From: Methanobrevibacter ruminantium
Lineage (GTDB): Archaea; Methanobacteriota; Methanobacteria; Methanobacteriales; Methanobacteriaceae
Reading direction: 5' to 3'
Assembly (NCBI GenBank): GCA_004553595.1
Contig: SFKZ01000019.1
Span: 1 to 56,647, forward strand
Length of the DNA stretch: 56,647 bases
In this document: positions 35,216-44,469 of the stretch, one piece after another
Position numbering within the stretch: the first letter of the stretch is position 1
How the letters are laid out: the number at the start of each line of letters is the position of its first letter
The notes under the pieces: generated by a model
What the model was told of the DNA's origin: nothing
The model's database searches: none
What the model saw: only the letters and a program-made list of their open reading frames with translations
Translations under genes and position numbers: made by a program

Positions 35216-35563
35216 ATGAGAATTACAAAAAAATCAATTATTCTACTTGCTTTTTCAGTTATCCTAATGGTTTTAGGATTATGGAATTATGTTGATGCAA
35301 ACCCAGTAACTTACGATGTCATTGCTTCAAGTGTTGTGCTTATTGTAGTTGGATGGACACTTGCGATGTCTGTTTTTGAACCTAGCTGGACTAAGGCAGC
35401 TATTCTCATTGATGGGTTAATTTTTGTTTTGGTAGGTATTACTTTCCTCTTGATGCCATATAATCTCATTTTCATTATATTTGGTATTGTTTTGCTTGTA
35501 ATTGCAATTGCAGCATATCTTGGAAAATTACCTAAATCTTTCTTAAGATTATTCCACAAATAA
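35216..35563 (+). CDS. Four-helix small membrane protein
   Basis: A 115-residue protein with four hydrophobic segments (about 8-25, 35-52, 62-80 and 82-102) and basic ends (MRITKKS, KSFLRLFHK). No family recognised. 44 bases after the nitroreductase on the same strand, with TTGATACT before the ATG as in the fumarase-like gene; possibly the last gene of the same unit. Confidence 0.7.
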   Translation: MRITKKSIILLAFSVILMVLGLWNYVDANPVTYDVIASSVVLIVVGWTLAMSVFEPSWTKAAILIDGLIFVLVGITFLLMPYNLIFIIFGIVLLVIAIAAYLGKLPKSFLRLFHK

Positions 35564-35702
35564 TTCAATTTTTATTTTAATTTTTTAACTTTTTTCTTTA
35601 TTTTTCATTATTTTTTTATTAATTTTTTATTATCTTTTTATAATTTTTTTCAATGATCTGTAAACTGTTTTTATTCTGTTTTCAAATTTCACTATTTTTT
35701 TC

Positions 35703-35735
35703 CTTTCATGAAATTTCAAGTTTTTTTCATGAAAG
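35703..35735. repeat. Paired TTTCATGAAA palindromes
   Basis: CTTTCATGAAA (35703-35713) and TTTCATGAAAG (35725-35735) are reverse complements, and each contains the 10-bp palindrome TTTCATGAAA. The 10-mer also occurs at 13676. It may be a hairpin or two operator sites. Confidence 0.45.
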
Positions 35736-35947
35736 CTATTTTTTTATTTTTCATATCTTCATTTTAATACTTTTATTTGGGATTTTATTAATTCTAATCA
35801 ATTTAATTTTTTATTGGATTTTTTTGGATTTTTTTAGTTTTTATCAAAATATTTATTGAAATTTCAGTCTAATTTTTTAAGAAAATTAAATTTTATAATG
35901 TCGTTATAATTTCTTTATTATATAATAATATTACAATATTTTAATAA

Positions 35948-35960
35948 AATATATATATTA
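35948..35960 (+). promoter_or_regulatory. Promoter of the ATP synthase operon
   Basis: AAATATATATATT about 40 bases before the first start codon (35997) is the best TATA box candidate. Confidence 0.5.
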
Positions 35961-35996
35961 ACAAAAATAAAAATAAGATTACCATGGTGATTTATT

Positions 35997-36311
35997 ATGG
36001 CAGGGATATCAGAAGCTATTACCCAAATAAAAAAAGCTGAAAGCGATGCTGATTCCTTAGTAGAACAATCAACAGTCGATGCGAAAGCAATGATTGATGA
36101 GGCTACTGTTAAAGCTAATGAAATGATTGAACTTGCTAAGAATGAAGCTAGCGAAGAAGCTCAATCTACTGTTTTTAATGCAGAAGAAAATGCAAAGAAA
36201 GAAGCTGAATCTATTACTTCTCAAGCAGAAAAAGATGTTGAAAGCATCAAAAATGACGCAAGAAAAAATATAGACGAAGCTGCTTCAATTATTGTTAAAA
36301 ATATTTTATAG
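35997..36311 (+). CDS. ahaH: A-type ATP synthase subunit H
   Basis: The 104-residue protein is nearly all coiled coil, alanine- and glutamate-rich (AESDADSLVEQ, NEASEEAQST). It forms the peripheral stalk with subunit E and contacts subunit I. GGTGATTTATT precedes ATG 35997. First gene of the operon; nine bases before the I gene. Confidence 0.85.
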   Translation: MAGISEAITQIKKAESDADSLVEQSTVDAKAMIDEATVKANEMIELAKNEASEEAQSTVFNAEENAKKEAESITSQAEKDVESIKNDARKNIDEAASIIVKNIL

Positions 36312-36320
36312 TGTGAGATA

Positions 36321-38327
36321 ATGTTTAGAACTGCGAGAATGCGTAAGCTTAATGTTATAACTTTGGACAAATACGCTAGTCCTACGGTCAGTGCACTTCA
36401 CGACGAGGGTATTGTTCAAATAAATGATATTTCTGAACGTATTCAGCAAGATCCTAAGCTAGCAGAACTTTTGAAACCTTCAAAAGTTACACCCCACACC
36501 GGTAAGCTATCTTCACTTCTCATGAAGACAAGCGGTATTTCCGACTTGCTTGGAGATGCCTTGTCTGAGGATAGAAGCATGAAGGAACTGATAATGTCAT
36601 TTATCAGTCCTGACCTTCCAGTTCCAAAAGAAGTCGAGGATGTTGATACTGAAAGCTTGATAGCTTATGCAGAATCAACATTAAGCCAGGTCGAAGGTGA
36701 AACAAAAGGTATTGAAAATAAGTTAGCCGCACTAGACAGTGAAGAGAGTAAACTTGAATCAAATAAAGAGTTGGCTGAAAAGCTAAAACCTTTAGATATG
36801 GACTTAGGTCTATTAAGCGATTCCAAGTACACTTCTACCATTGTTGGTAGGATCACTGCTGAGTCAGCTCAGAAATTCAAAGATGAATACAGTAAGATTA
36901 CAGATGATCTCTTCTATGAATTAGTACCAGACGAAGAAAAAGAAAGTTATATCATGGTTGTCGTCGTTGCTAATGAGTATAAGGATGATATCTATACCTT
37001 ACTTAGGAAAAATGAATTCGAGAAGTTTGAAACTGAAGGTTTAGAAGGAAGACCGGATAGTCTTATTTCCTCTTCTGAATCCAGACTCCAAGCTATCGAA
37101 AGTGAAAGATCCCAAGCTAAAGCTGAATTGAAAGTTGTAGCGGAAAAATGGGATGATGAAGTTCTTGCTTTAAAAGAACAATTAGAAAATGAGAAAGATA
37201 AGAATGAGGTTTTCGCTGGTTTTGCTGAAACTGACAAGACTTATGTCTTTGAGGCATGGGTACCTGAAAAAGATGTGGAAAAAGCTCAAGCTATTATTGA
37301 GACCGCAACTGAAGGCCATGCAATCATGGAAGTTGAGGAAGTTCCAGACAATGCAGAAGACGTTCCTGTATTGCAACAAAACAATGCGTATGCAAAACCT
37401 TATGAATTGTTAGTTGAAATGTATTCCCCATTGAAATACAATGAAATTGACCCTACTTTATTTGTAGCTCTTACATATCCTTTCTTCTTCGGTTTCTGTT
37501 TAACCGATGCAGGTTATGGTCTTTTAGTTGCAATTATAGGATTCATTTTATACAGAGGAATGGGTAAAATCAATAGAACCATGCATGATGGTGGTTTAAT
37601 CATCATCGCAAGTGGTGTATGGGCTATTATTTTAGGTCTGGTTACCAATGGTTTACTTGGGGACCTATGGACTAGAATATTAGGTTGGGGCCCTGCTCTC
37701 CCTACAGTTATTGATTCCATTAATGCGTTCAAATATCCGGCTACTATCTTAGTTATTGCTATTGTAATTGGTATTATTTACACCAACCTTGGTTTCATCT
37801 TAGGTGCAATTGACAATTTAAGATACGGCGAGAAAAAAGAAGCTATCGGTTCTCAAATCGTATGGTTTGTATTTGAACTTGGTATCATTTTATTGGTTTT
37901 AGGATTCTTGTTCCCAGCAATTGGAATGATTGGTATGGCATTAGGTGCAGTATTTATTGTTGCTGCTCTTGGTATGCTTATCTGGGGTAACGGTGCTTAC
38001 GGACTTATGGATGTATTTGGATTCATGGGAGATGTCCTTTCATATGCTCGTCTTTTAGCTCTTTGTTTAGCTACTGGTGGTATTGCAATGACTGTAAACA
38101 TCTTGACCAATATGGTAAATGATATGATTCCAGTTGTAGGTATTGTTTTAGCTATTATCATCTTTATTGGTGGACATATTGCTAACTTCCTTTTCCAAGT
38201 ATTAGGTGCTGGTGTTAACGCTTTGCGTCTTAACTATGTAGAGTTCTTCTCTCAATTCTATATGGGTGGAAAACATTCATTTGAAGCTTTTAAAGCTAAA
38301 AGACAATTTACTAAAATCAAAAAATAG
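36321..38327 (+). CDS. ahaI: A-type ATP synthase subunit I
   Basis: A 668-residue protein. The soluble N-terminal half (about 1-370) has long coiled coils. The C-terminal half has about seven membrane helices, starting near FVALTYPFFFGFCLTDAGYG. The later helix FMGDVLSYARLLALCLATGG carries the essential Arg that works with the K-ring carboxylate. It is the ion channel half-site of the A0 motor. Normal length. Confidence 0.93.
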   Translation: MFRTARMRKLNVITLDKYASPTVSALHDEGIVQINDISERIQQDPKLAELLKPSKVTPHTGKLSSLLMKTSGISDLLGDALSEDRSMKELIMSFISPDLPVPKEVEDVDTESLIAYAESTLSQVEGETKGIENKLAALDSEESKLESNKELAEKLKPLDMDLGLLSDSKYTSTIVGRITAESAQKFKDEYSKITDDLFYELVPDEEKESYIMVVVVANEYKDDIYTLLRKNEFEKFETEGLEGRPDSLISSSESRLQAIESERSQAKAELKVVAEKWDDEVLALKEQLENEKDKNEVFAGFAETDKTYVFEAWVPEKDVEKAQAIIETATEGHAIMEVEEVPDNAEDVPVLQQNNAYAKPYELLVEMYSPLKYNEIDPTLFVALTYPFFFGFCLTDAGYGLLVAIIGFILYRGMGKINRTMHDGGLIIIASGVWAIILGLVTNGLLGDLWTRILGWGPALPTVIDSINAFKYPATILVIAIVIGIIYTNLGFILGAIDNLRYGEKKEAIGSQIVWFVFELGIILLVLGFLFPAIGMIGMALGAVFIVAALGMLIWGNGAYGLMDVFGFMGDVLSYARLLALCLATGGIAMTVNILTNMVNDMIPVVGIVLAIIIFIGGHIANFLFQVLGAGVNALRLNYVEFFSQFYMGGKHSFEAFKAKRQFTKIKK

Positions 38328-38578
38328 ACAAAATTTAAATTTATAGTTTTATAATTCAACGCTTAAAGATGAAATTATTGGAAATGTGATTTTATATTTA
38401 AGGCAATTATGAAAATTCATAATTAAAAATCAAGAACTTATGCTTATGGAAATGTCAATTAGGACAATTCTTATAAAAATGATGTTCTTTTATCAAGAAC
38501 TTTATGTTCTATTGAAATGTAATGAAAATTATATTTAAACGATTTATTTAAACAATTTAATTTAAGGAGATATATTAT
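38328..38578 (+). other. Long leader between atpI and atpK
   Basis: A 251-base spacer, far longer than others in the operon. It has a stem AATTATGAA/TTCATAATT (38405-38424) and two similar segments (ATCAAGAACTTATG near 38429 and ATCAAGAACTTTATG near 38493). AAGGAGA precedes the K start. It may hold an extra promoter or a stabilising leader for the K message, which is needed in excess. Confidence 0.4.
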
Positions 38579-39064
38579 ATGGTAGAAATTGCTTTAGGTA
38601 CTGCTTTAGCAGCAATTGGTGCTGGTGTAGCAATTGGTTTTGCTGGTTTAGGTTCCGGTTTAGGACAAGGTATGGCAGCAGCTGGATCTGTTGGAGCTGT
38701 AGCAGAAGATAACGACATGTTTGCTAGAGGTATTATTTTCTCTGCATTACCAGAAACTCAGGCTATTTACGGATTCTTGATTGCTATTTTATTACTTGTA
38801 TTCTCAGGATTATTAGGTGGAGGAGAAGGTCTTTCCACTACTGCAGGTATTGTAGCTATTGGTGTAGGTGCATCTATCGGATTTGCAGGTTTAGGTTCCG
38901 GTATGGGACAAGGTATGGCAGCAGCTTCCTCTGTTGGTGCTATCGTTGAAGATACTGACATGTTTGCTAGAGGTATTATCTTCTCTGCATTACCAGAAAC
39001 TCAAGCTATTTACGGTTTCTTGATTGCTATCTTACTTATGGTATTCGGTGGAATATTAGGTTAA
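38579..39064 (+). CDS. ahaK: A-type ATP synthase subunit K (double-hairpin proteolipid)
   Basis: The 161-residue protein is two tandem copies of a c-type hairpin (about 1-80 and 84-161). Both keep the helix-2 carboxylate in ALPETQAIYGFL and the helix-1 Gln in GSG(L/M)GQGMAAA. Single-hairpin c subunits are about 80 residues, so this is a fused duplication with an ion site in each half. The Gln and Glu-Thr pattern is that of sodium-binding rings, as shown for ruminal Methanobrevibacter. Ring rotation drives ATP synthesis. Confidence 0.93.
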   Translation: MVEIALGTALAAIGAGVAIGFAGLGSGLGQGMAAAGSVGAVAEDNDMFARGIIFSALPETQAIYGFLIAILLLVFSGLLGGGEGLSTTAGIVAIGVGASIGFAGLGSGMGQGMAAASSVGAIVEDTDMFARGIIFSALPETQAIYGFLIAILLMVFGGILG

Positions 39065-39077
39065 GGAGGTCAGTTGT

Positions 39078-39758
39078 ATGAGCTCTGGAGCAGACAAAAT
39101 TGTCTCTAACATAATGTCTGATGCTCAAGCAAAAGCTGATGTAAATAAAAGTGAAGCTCAAGTAAAAGCTGATGCTATTTTAGCTGATGGTGAAAAAAGA
39201 GCTGAAGCTACCAAAGTTAAGATCTCAGAAGATGCTGCAAAACAAGCTGAAATGAGATATCAACAAATTATTTCTGAAGCTAAAATGAATGCTCGTAGGG
39301 CAGAATTAGGGGCAAAAGAAGAAGTAATCGAAGAAGCTTTCAGTAAAGCTACTGAAGATTTAACAAATATGGCAAATACCAATGATTCAGAATATGTGGA
39401 TGCTTTAGTTGAAATGATTAAAGAAGCAGCTGTAGAAATTGGTGGTGGAGATTTAATCGTTTTATTAAAACAAGAAGACATTCCTAAAGTCCAAGACAAA
39501 TTGGAAACTATTGTCGGTTTAATCAAATCTTTAATTAAACGTGAAAAACCTTCTGATCTTAGTGCAATCGCTACAGAAGTTTCCCTTGAAACTGATGTTG
39601 AAACTACTTTAGAAATTGGCGAACCTATCGACACTATTGGTGGAGCTATATTAAGAACAAGAAATGGTGAAATTCAAGTTAATAACACTATTGAATCTAG
39701 AATGTTAAGATTTAAGAAATCATTACGTTCAGAAGTTGCAAAAACTTTATTTGATTAG
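39078..39758 (+). CDS. atpE: A-type ATP synthase subunit E
   Basis: The 226-residue protein has a long N-terminal helix (about 1-100, ANKSEAQVKADAIL-like) and a globular C-terminus (GGAILRTRNGEIQVNNTIESR, shown in part: GGAILRTRNGEIQVNNT). Peripheral stalk partner of H. A near-perfect AAGGAGGT lies before ATG 39078. Confidence 0.92.
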   Translation: MSSGADKIVSNIMSDAQAKADVNKSEAQVKADAILADGEKRAEATKVKISEDAAKQAEMRYQQIISEAKMNARRAELGAKEEVIEEAFSKATEDLTNMANTNDSEYVDALVEMIKEAAVEIGGGDLIVLLKQEDIPKVQDKLETIVGLIKSLIKREKPSDLSAIATEVSLETDVETTLEIGEPIDTIGGAILRTRNGEIQVNNTIESRMLRFKKSLRSEVAKTLFD

Positions 39759-39770
39759 GAGAGATGAATT

Positions 39771-40925
39771 ATGGCTGATGAAATTGCTACAATCATAAGT
39801 TCCTTAGGACTTTCTAATGAGGCATTTTTAGCAATAGTTCTTTTAGCATTTGTAGTTATTGGTGCAATTATTGTAATTGTTGCAACTAGACCAATTCTAG
39901 ATGTTTATCCATATCTTCATCCTAATGCGAGAGTAAGAGCAAGAAAAGGAAGATTATTTGATGACAAACAAATTTCTGAACTTGTTGAAGCAAACAACGT
40001 TGAAGAAATTACCAACTATCTCAGAGGATCTCCTGACTATGCTGAATACTTAGATAATTATACACTTGAAAAGGCATTAGATATTCAACTTGGTGAAACT
40101 TACGATTTAGTTTCAAGAATGGCTCCTAAAGAAATTCAATCTTCATTTAAAGTAATGGCAAAGAAATCTGACATTGCTAATATTAAAAGCTTATTGACTG
40201 CTAAAGAAGCAGGATTAAGCCAAGAAGCTACTGAAGAACTTTTAGTTCCTACTGGTTCTTTATATGAAGATTTACAACGTTTAAGTGATGTTGACTCTGT
40301 AACAGATGTTGTTGCAGGATTAGATGGAACTGAGTATGCACCGATTTTAGAAGAAGTGCTTCCTGAATATGAAAAAACAGGTATGGTCCTTCCTTTGGAA
40401 TCTGCATTGGATAAATACTATTTAGACAAGTTACTCGCTTCCTCAGAAACACCATCTGATGAAAACAAACAAATTCTCTATTCATACGTTGGAAATCAAG
40501 TTGATGTAGCTAACATTAAATTAATATTGAGAGCAAAAGTTGATGGATTAGATTATGATGCTATCAGTCCATATATGATTGATAGTGGATATCAATTAAG
40601 AGAATGGAAGCTTAAAGATCTTATGGAAGCAGAAGATGTCACAGGAGTAATCTCCTCTTTAGAAGGAACAAAATACTCTGATGTACTTACTGATGTACTT
40701 CCAGAATACAATGAAACTGGATCTGTGGCTCTCTTTGAACAAGCTTTAGACAAGTTTTTAGTCGACTCTGCAAAATCCTATTCCATGAGAAAACCTTTAG
40801 GTATTGGACCTATAATAGGATTCTTGTCCCAAAAAGAAGTTGAAGTTAAAAACTTAAAAGTTATTGCAAGAGCTAAAAGAGAAGAAGACTTCCCAATATC
40901 TAAAATTAGGGAGATGTTAGTATGA
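39771..40925 (+). CDS. atpC: A-type ATP synthase subunit C
   Basis: A 384-residue helical protein of the V-ATPase d/C family. It has an unusual N-terminal hydrophobic segment at about 17-40 (AIVLLAFVVIGAIIVIVATR) before the usual helical bundle. It links the central stalk to the K ring. Its stop overlaps the F start (ATGA), so translation is coupled. Confidence 0.9.
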   Translation: MADEIATIISSLGLSNEAFLAIVLLAFVVIGAIIVIVATRPILDVYPYLHPNARVRARKGRLFDDKQISELVEANNVEEITNYLRGSPDYAEYLDNYTLEKALDIQLGETYDLVSRMAPKEIQSSFKVMAKKSDIANIKSLLTAKEAGLSQEATEELLVPTGSLYEDLQRLSDVDSVTDVVAGLDGTEYAPILEEVLPEYEKTGMVLPLESALDKYYLDKLLASSETPSDENKQILYSYVGNQVDVANIKLILRAKVDGLDYDAISPYMIDSGYQLREWKLKDLMEAEDVTGVISSLEGTKYSDVLTDVLPEYNETGSVALFEQALDKFLVDSAKSYSMRKPLGIGPIIGFLSQKEVEVKNLKVIARAKREEDFPISKIREMLV

Positions 40926-41239
40926 GTGATGTCGCTATTATAGGAGATATCGATACTGTCACTGGTTTTAAACTTGGTGGAGTTAAAAAAGGTATTATTG
41001 TAAATAATGATGAAGAAGCTAAAAATGCTCTTGATGAGTTATTAAACGATGAAATTTCAATTATTATAATTACACAAAAGATAGCTGATAACATAAGAGA
41101 ACATATTCATAAACGTCTTGGTTCTGATGTGTTACCAATGGTTATTGAGATACCAGATAAATCTGGTTCATCTGAAGGCGGTGCCGATCAAATGGCAGCT
41201 CTTATTAAGAGAGTTATCGGGGTAGAGATGGTTAAATGA
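40922..41239 (+). CDS. atpF: A-type ATP synthase subunit F
   Basis: A 105-residue alpha/beta protein (VAIIGDIDTVTGFKLGGVKK; EISIIIITQKIAD; PMVIEIPDKSG), normal for F, a central stalk subunit that binds D. It overlaps C at its start and A at its end, each by four bases. Confidence 0.92.
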   Translation: MSDVAIIGDIDTVTGFKLGGVKKGIIVNNDEEAKNALDELLNDEISIIIITQKIADNIREHIHKRLGSDVLPMVIEIPDKSGSSEGGADQMAALIKRVIGVEMVK

Positions 41240-42990
41240 TTAATGAAGGAAATATTATTAAAATTGCAGGTCCTGTTATCGTCGCAGATGGGATGAGAGG
41301 AACTCAAATGTATGAAGTGGTAAGAGTAGGTGAAGCTAAGCTTATCGGTGAGATTATTGAGCTAGAAGGTGACACCGCTACCATTCAAGTTTACGAAGAA
41401 ACTGCTGGGGTAAAACCTGGTGAGAAAGTGGAAAGTACTGGAGGTCCATTGTCTGTAGAACTTGGACCTGGTGTAATGGGTTCCATTTTTGATGGAATTC
41501 AAAGACCTTTAGAAGTTATTAAAGGTATTTCTGGTGATTACATCGCTAGAGGTATTGATGTAGATTCTATTGACAAAGAGAAAAAATGGACTTTCGAACC
41601 TATTGCTAAAGTAGGAGACAAAGTTGTTGGTGGAGATGTACTTGGTCAAGTACAAGAAACATCTGCTGTTTTACAAAAAATTATGGTTCCACCAATGATT
41701 GAAGGTACCATTAAGTCTATTGCTGCAAAAGCAGAATACACAGTACTTGAAACTATTGCTGAAATTGAGACTGATGAAGGAATTAAAGAAGTTCAAATGC
41801 TTCAAAAATGGCCTGTACGTAAAGGTCGTCCATACAAAGAAAAATTGGACCCAGATATTCCACTTATTACTGGTCAAAGAGCACAAGACACTTTCTTCTG
41901 TTTAGCTAAAGGAGGGGCAGCAGCTATTCCTGGTCCTTTCGGTTCAGGTAAAACTGTTACACAACAACAATTAGCTAAATGGGCAGATGCAGATATTGTG
42001 GTATATATTGGATGTGGAGAACGTGGAAACGAAATGACTGAAGTACTTACCGAGTTCCCATTCCTTACTGACCCAAAAACTGGAAATCCAATTATGGATC
42101 GGACTGTTCTTATTGCAAACACTTCCAACATGCCAGTAGCAGCTCGTGAAGCATGTGTATACACTGGTATTACTATTGCAGAATACTTCCGTGACCAAGG
42201 TTACGACGTAGCGCTCATGGCAGACTCAACTTCAAGATGGGCAGAAGCTATGAGGGAGATTTCAGGAAGATTAGAAGAAATGCCTGGGGAAGAAGGTTAC
42301 CCAGCATACTTAGCATCCAGACTTGCACAGTTCTACGAAAGAGCTGGAAGAGTAATCACTCTTGGTCAAGATCCTAAAGAATCTTCCGTAACTGTAGTAG
42401 GAGCAGTATCACCTCCTGGTGGGGACTTATCCGAACCTGTTACTCAAAACACCTTACGTATTTGTAAAGTATTTTGGGCATTGGATGCATCTCTTGCAGA
42501 TAAACGTCACTTCCCTTCCATCAACTGGTTACAAAGTTACTCCTTATATGTAGAAAGTATTACCAACTGGTGGCAAGAAAACGCTTCAGAAGAATGGAGA
42601 GCAAACAGGGATCAAGCTATGGTTCTTTTACAAAAAGAATCAGAACTTGAAGAAATTGTACAATTAGTAGGTCCTGATGCATTACCTGATTCTGAACAAG
42701 TTGTATTGGAAACTACCCGTATGTTAAGAGAAGACTTCTTGCAACAAAATGCATACGACGATGTAGACACTTACTGTTCTCCAGCTAAACAAGCAGGTAT
42801 GTTAGCAACTATTCTTAAATTCCACGAAGCAGCTAGTGCAGCTGTAGAACGTGGTGCAGATGTAAAAGAAATTGCAGCTTTAACTGTTAAAGAGGACATT
42901 GCTAGAATGAAATACGTCCCAGAAGATGAATTTGAAGCAAGAGTAAAAGAAATTCAAGAAAAAGTTGTAACACAATGTGCTGAGGTATAA
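41236..42990 (+). CDS. atpA: A-type ATP synthase catalytic subunit A
   Basis: The 584-residue length is normal, with a P-loop GPFGSGKTVTQ near residue 234, the A-subunit bulge domain (about 110-200), and catalytic GERGNEMTEVL and ADSTSRWAEAMREISGRL. Hydrolyses or makes ATP in the A3B3 head. No intein is present. ATGA overlap with F. Confidence 0.97.
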   Translation: MINEGNIIKIAGPVIVADGMRGTQMYEVVRVGEAKLIGEIIELEGDTATIQVYEETAGVKPGEKVESTGGPLSVELGPGVMGSIFDGIQRPLEVIKGISGDYIARGIDVDSIDKEKKWTFEPIAKVGDKVVGGDVLGQVQETSAVLQKIMVPPMIEGTIKSIAAKAEYTVLETIAEIETDEGIKEVQMLQKWPVRKGRPYKEKLDPDIPLITGQRAQDTFFCLAKGGAAAIPGPFGSGKTVTQQQLAKWADADIVVYIGCGERGNEMTEVLTEFPFLTDPKTGNPIMDRTVLIANTSNMPVAAREACVYTGITIAEYFRDQGYDVALMADSTSRWAEAMREISGRLEEMPGEEGYPAYLASRLAQFYERAGRVITLGQDPKESSVTVVGAVSPPGGDLSEPVTQNTLRICKVFWALDASLADKRHFPSINWLQSYSLYVESITNWWQENASEEWRANRDQAMVLLQKESELEEIVQLVGPDALPDSEQVVLETTRMLREDFLQQNAYDDVDTYCSPAKQAGMLATILKFHEAASAAVERGADVKEIAALTVKEDIARMKYVPEDEFEARVKEIQEKVVTQCAEV

Positions 42991-42992
42991 AA

Positions 42993-44378
42993 ATGAATGC
43001 TGATATTAAAACAAGAGAATATACAACAGTTTCTGAAGTTTCTGGTCCTTTGATGGTAGTAGAAGGTGTTGAAGGTGTAGCTTATAACGAAATCGTAGAA
43101 ATCGAAGCTCCTACCGGTGAACACAGAAGAGGACAAGTATTAGAAGTAAAAGACGATGTTGCTGTTGTTCAAGTATTCGAAGGTACTACTGACTTAAACA
43201 CCTTAAACACTAAAGTAAGATTTACTGGTGAAACTGCTAAAATCGGTGTTTCAAAAGATATGATGGGTCGTATCTTCGACGGTACTGGTAAACCTATTGA
43301 TGGTGGTCCAGAAATCATCCCAGAAAAAGAATTAGATATTAACGGTAACCCAATGAACCCTGCATCAAGAGAATTCCCTGCAGAGTTTATCCAAACTGGT
43401 ATTTCCACTATTGATGGAATGAACACCCTCGTAAGAGGACAAAAATTACCTATCTTTTCAGGATCTGGTTTACCACACAACGATTTAGCTGCTCAAATTG
43501 CAAGACAAGCTAAAGTAGTAGGTTCAGACGATGACTTCGCAGTAATTTTCGCTGCTATGGGTATTACTCACGAAGAAGCAAACTTCTTTATGAGAGATTT
43601 CGAAAGAACTGGAGCATTAGAAAAAGTAACTGTATTCATGAACTTGGCAGACGACCCTGCTATTGAAAGGATTCTTACTCCTAAAATGGCATTAACCACT
43701 GCTGAATACATGGCATTCGAACTTGGTATGCATGTATTGGTTATTCTTACTGACTTATCCAACTACTGTGAAGCATTAAGGGAAATTTCCGCAGCTAGGG
43801 ATGAAGTGCCTGGTCGTAGAGGTTACCCTGGATACATGTACACTGACTTAGCTGGTATTTACGAACGTGCAGGACGTATTGCAGGTAAAGAAGGTTCTAT
43901 TACTCAGATGCCTATCTTAGTTATGCCTCAAGACGATATTACCCACCCAATTCCTGACTTAACCGGATATATTACTGAAGGACAAATAGTACTCAGTAGG
44001 GATATCCACAGGAAAGGTATTTACCCACCTGTAGATGTACTTCCATCCTTATCTCGTTTGATGAGTGGTGGTATCGGTGACGATAAGACTCGTGATGACC
44101 ACAGTGGTGTATCTGACCAACTTTATTCTGCTTACGCAGAAGGACGTAACTTAAGAGACTTAGTTGCAGTAGTAGGGGAAGACGCTCTTACTGAAAGGGA
44201 CCAAAGTTTCTTAGCATTTGCTCAAGCTTTCGAAGATGAGTTCATTACTCAAGCTAAAGATGAAGACAGAAGTATTGTTGAAACTTTAGATCTTGGTTGG
44301 AAATTATTAACCATATTACCTAAGACTGAACTTAAAAGAGTAAAAGATGAATTTATTGAAAAATATTACCCAGAATAA
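42993..44378 (+). CDS. atpB: A-type ATP synthase subunit B
   Basis: The 461-residue non-catalytic nucleotide-binding subunit has SGSGLPHNDLAAQIARQA in place of a P-loop and LMSGGIGDDKTRDDHSG, both typical. It starts two bases after the A stop. Confidence 0.97.
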   Translation: MNADIKTREYTTVSEVSGPLMVVEGVEGVAYNEIVEIEAPTGEHRRGQVLEVKDDVAVVQVFEGTTDLNTLNTKVRFTGETAKIGVSKDMMGRIFDGTGKPIDGGPEIIPEKELDINGNPMNPASREFPAEFIQTGISTIDGMNTLVRGQKLPIFSGSGLPHNDLAAQIARQAKVVGSDDDFAVIFAAMGITHEEANFFMRDFERTGALEKVTVFMNLADDPAIERILTPKMALTTAEYMAFELGMHVLVILTDLSNYCEALREISAARDEVPGRRGYPGYMYTDLAGIYERAGRIAGKEGSITQMPILVMPQDDITHPIPDLTGYITEGQIVLSRDIHRKGIYPPVDVLPSLSRLMSGGIGDDKTRDDHSGVSDQLYSAYAEGRNLRDLVAVVGEDALTERDQSFLAFAQAFEDEFITQAKDEDRSIVETLDLGWKLLTILPKTELKRVKDEFIEKYYPE

Positions 44379-44469
44379 GTCTAATTCTTTATTAGATTTA
44401 TCTAATATTTTAATTAAATTCATCACGAATTTAAGTTTTAATTAGGAATATTATCTTTAGGAGGATAGT

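Larger units (their letters stand above)
35564..35996. other. Non-coding gap upstream of the ATP synthase operon
   Basis: About 430 very T-rich bases with the palindrome pair at 35703-35735 and the operon promoter near 35948. A 68-codon frame at 35653-35859 is dismissed as low-complexity. Confidence 0.5.

Noticed and set aside
35653..35859. Open frame of 68 codons, hydrophobic
   Set aside because: Phe/Ile/Leu-rich product of a T-rich spacer, no ribosome binding site, low-complexity.
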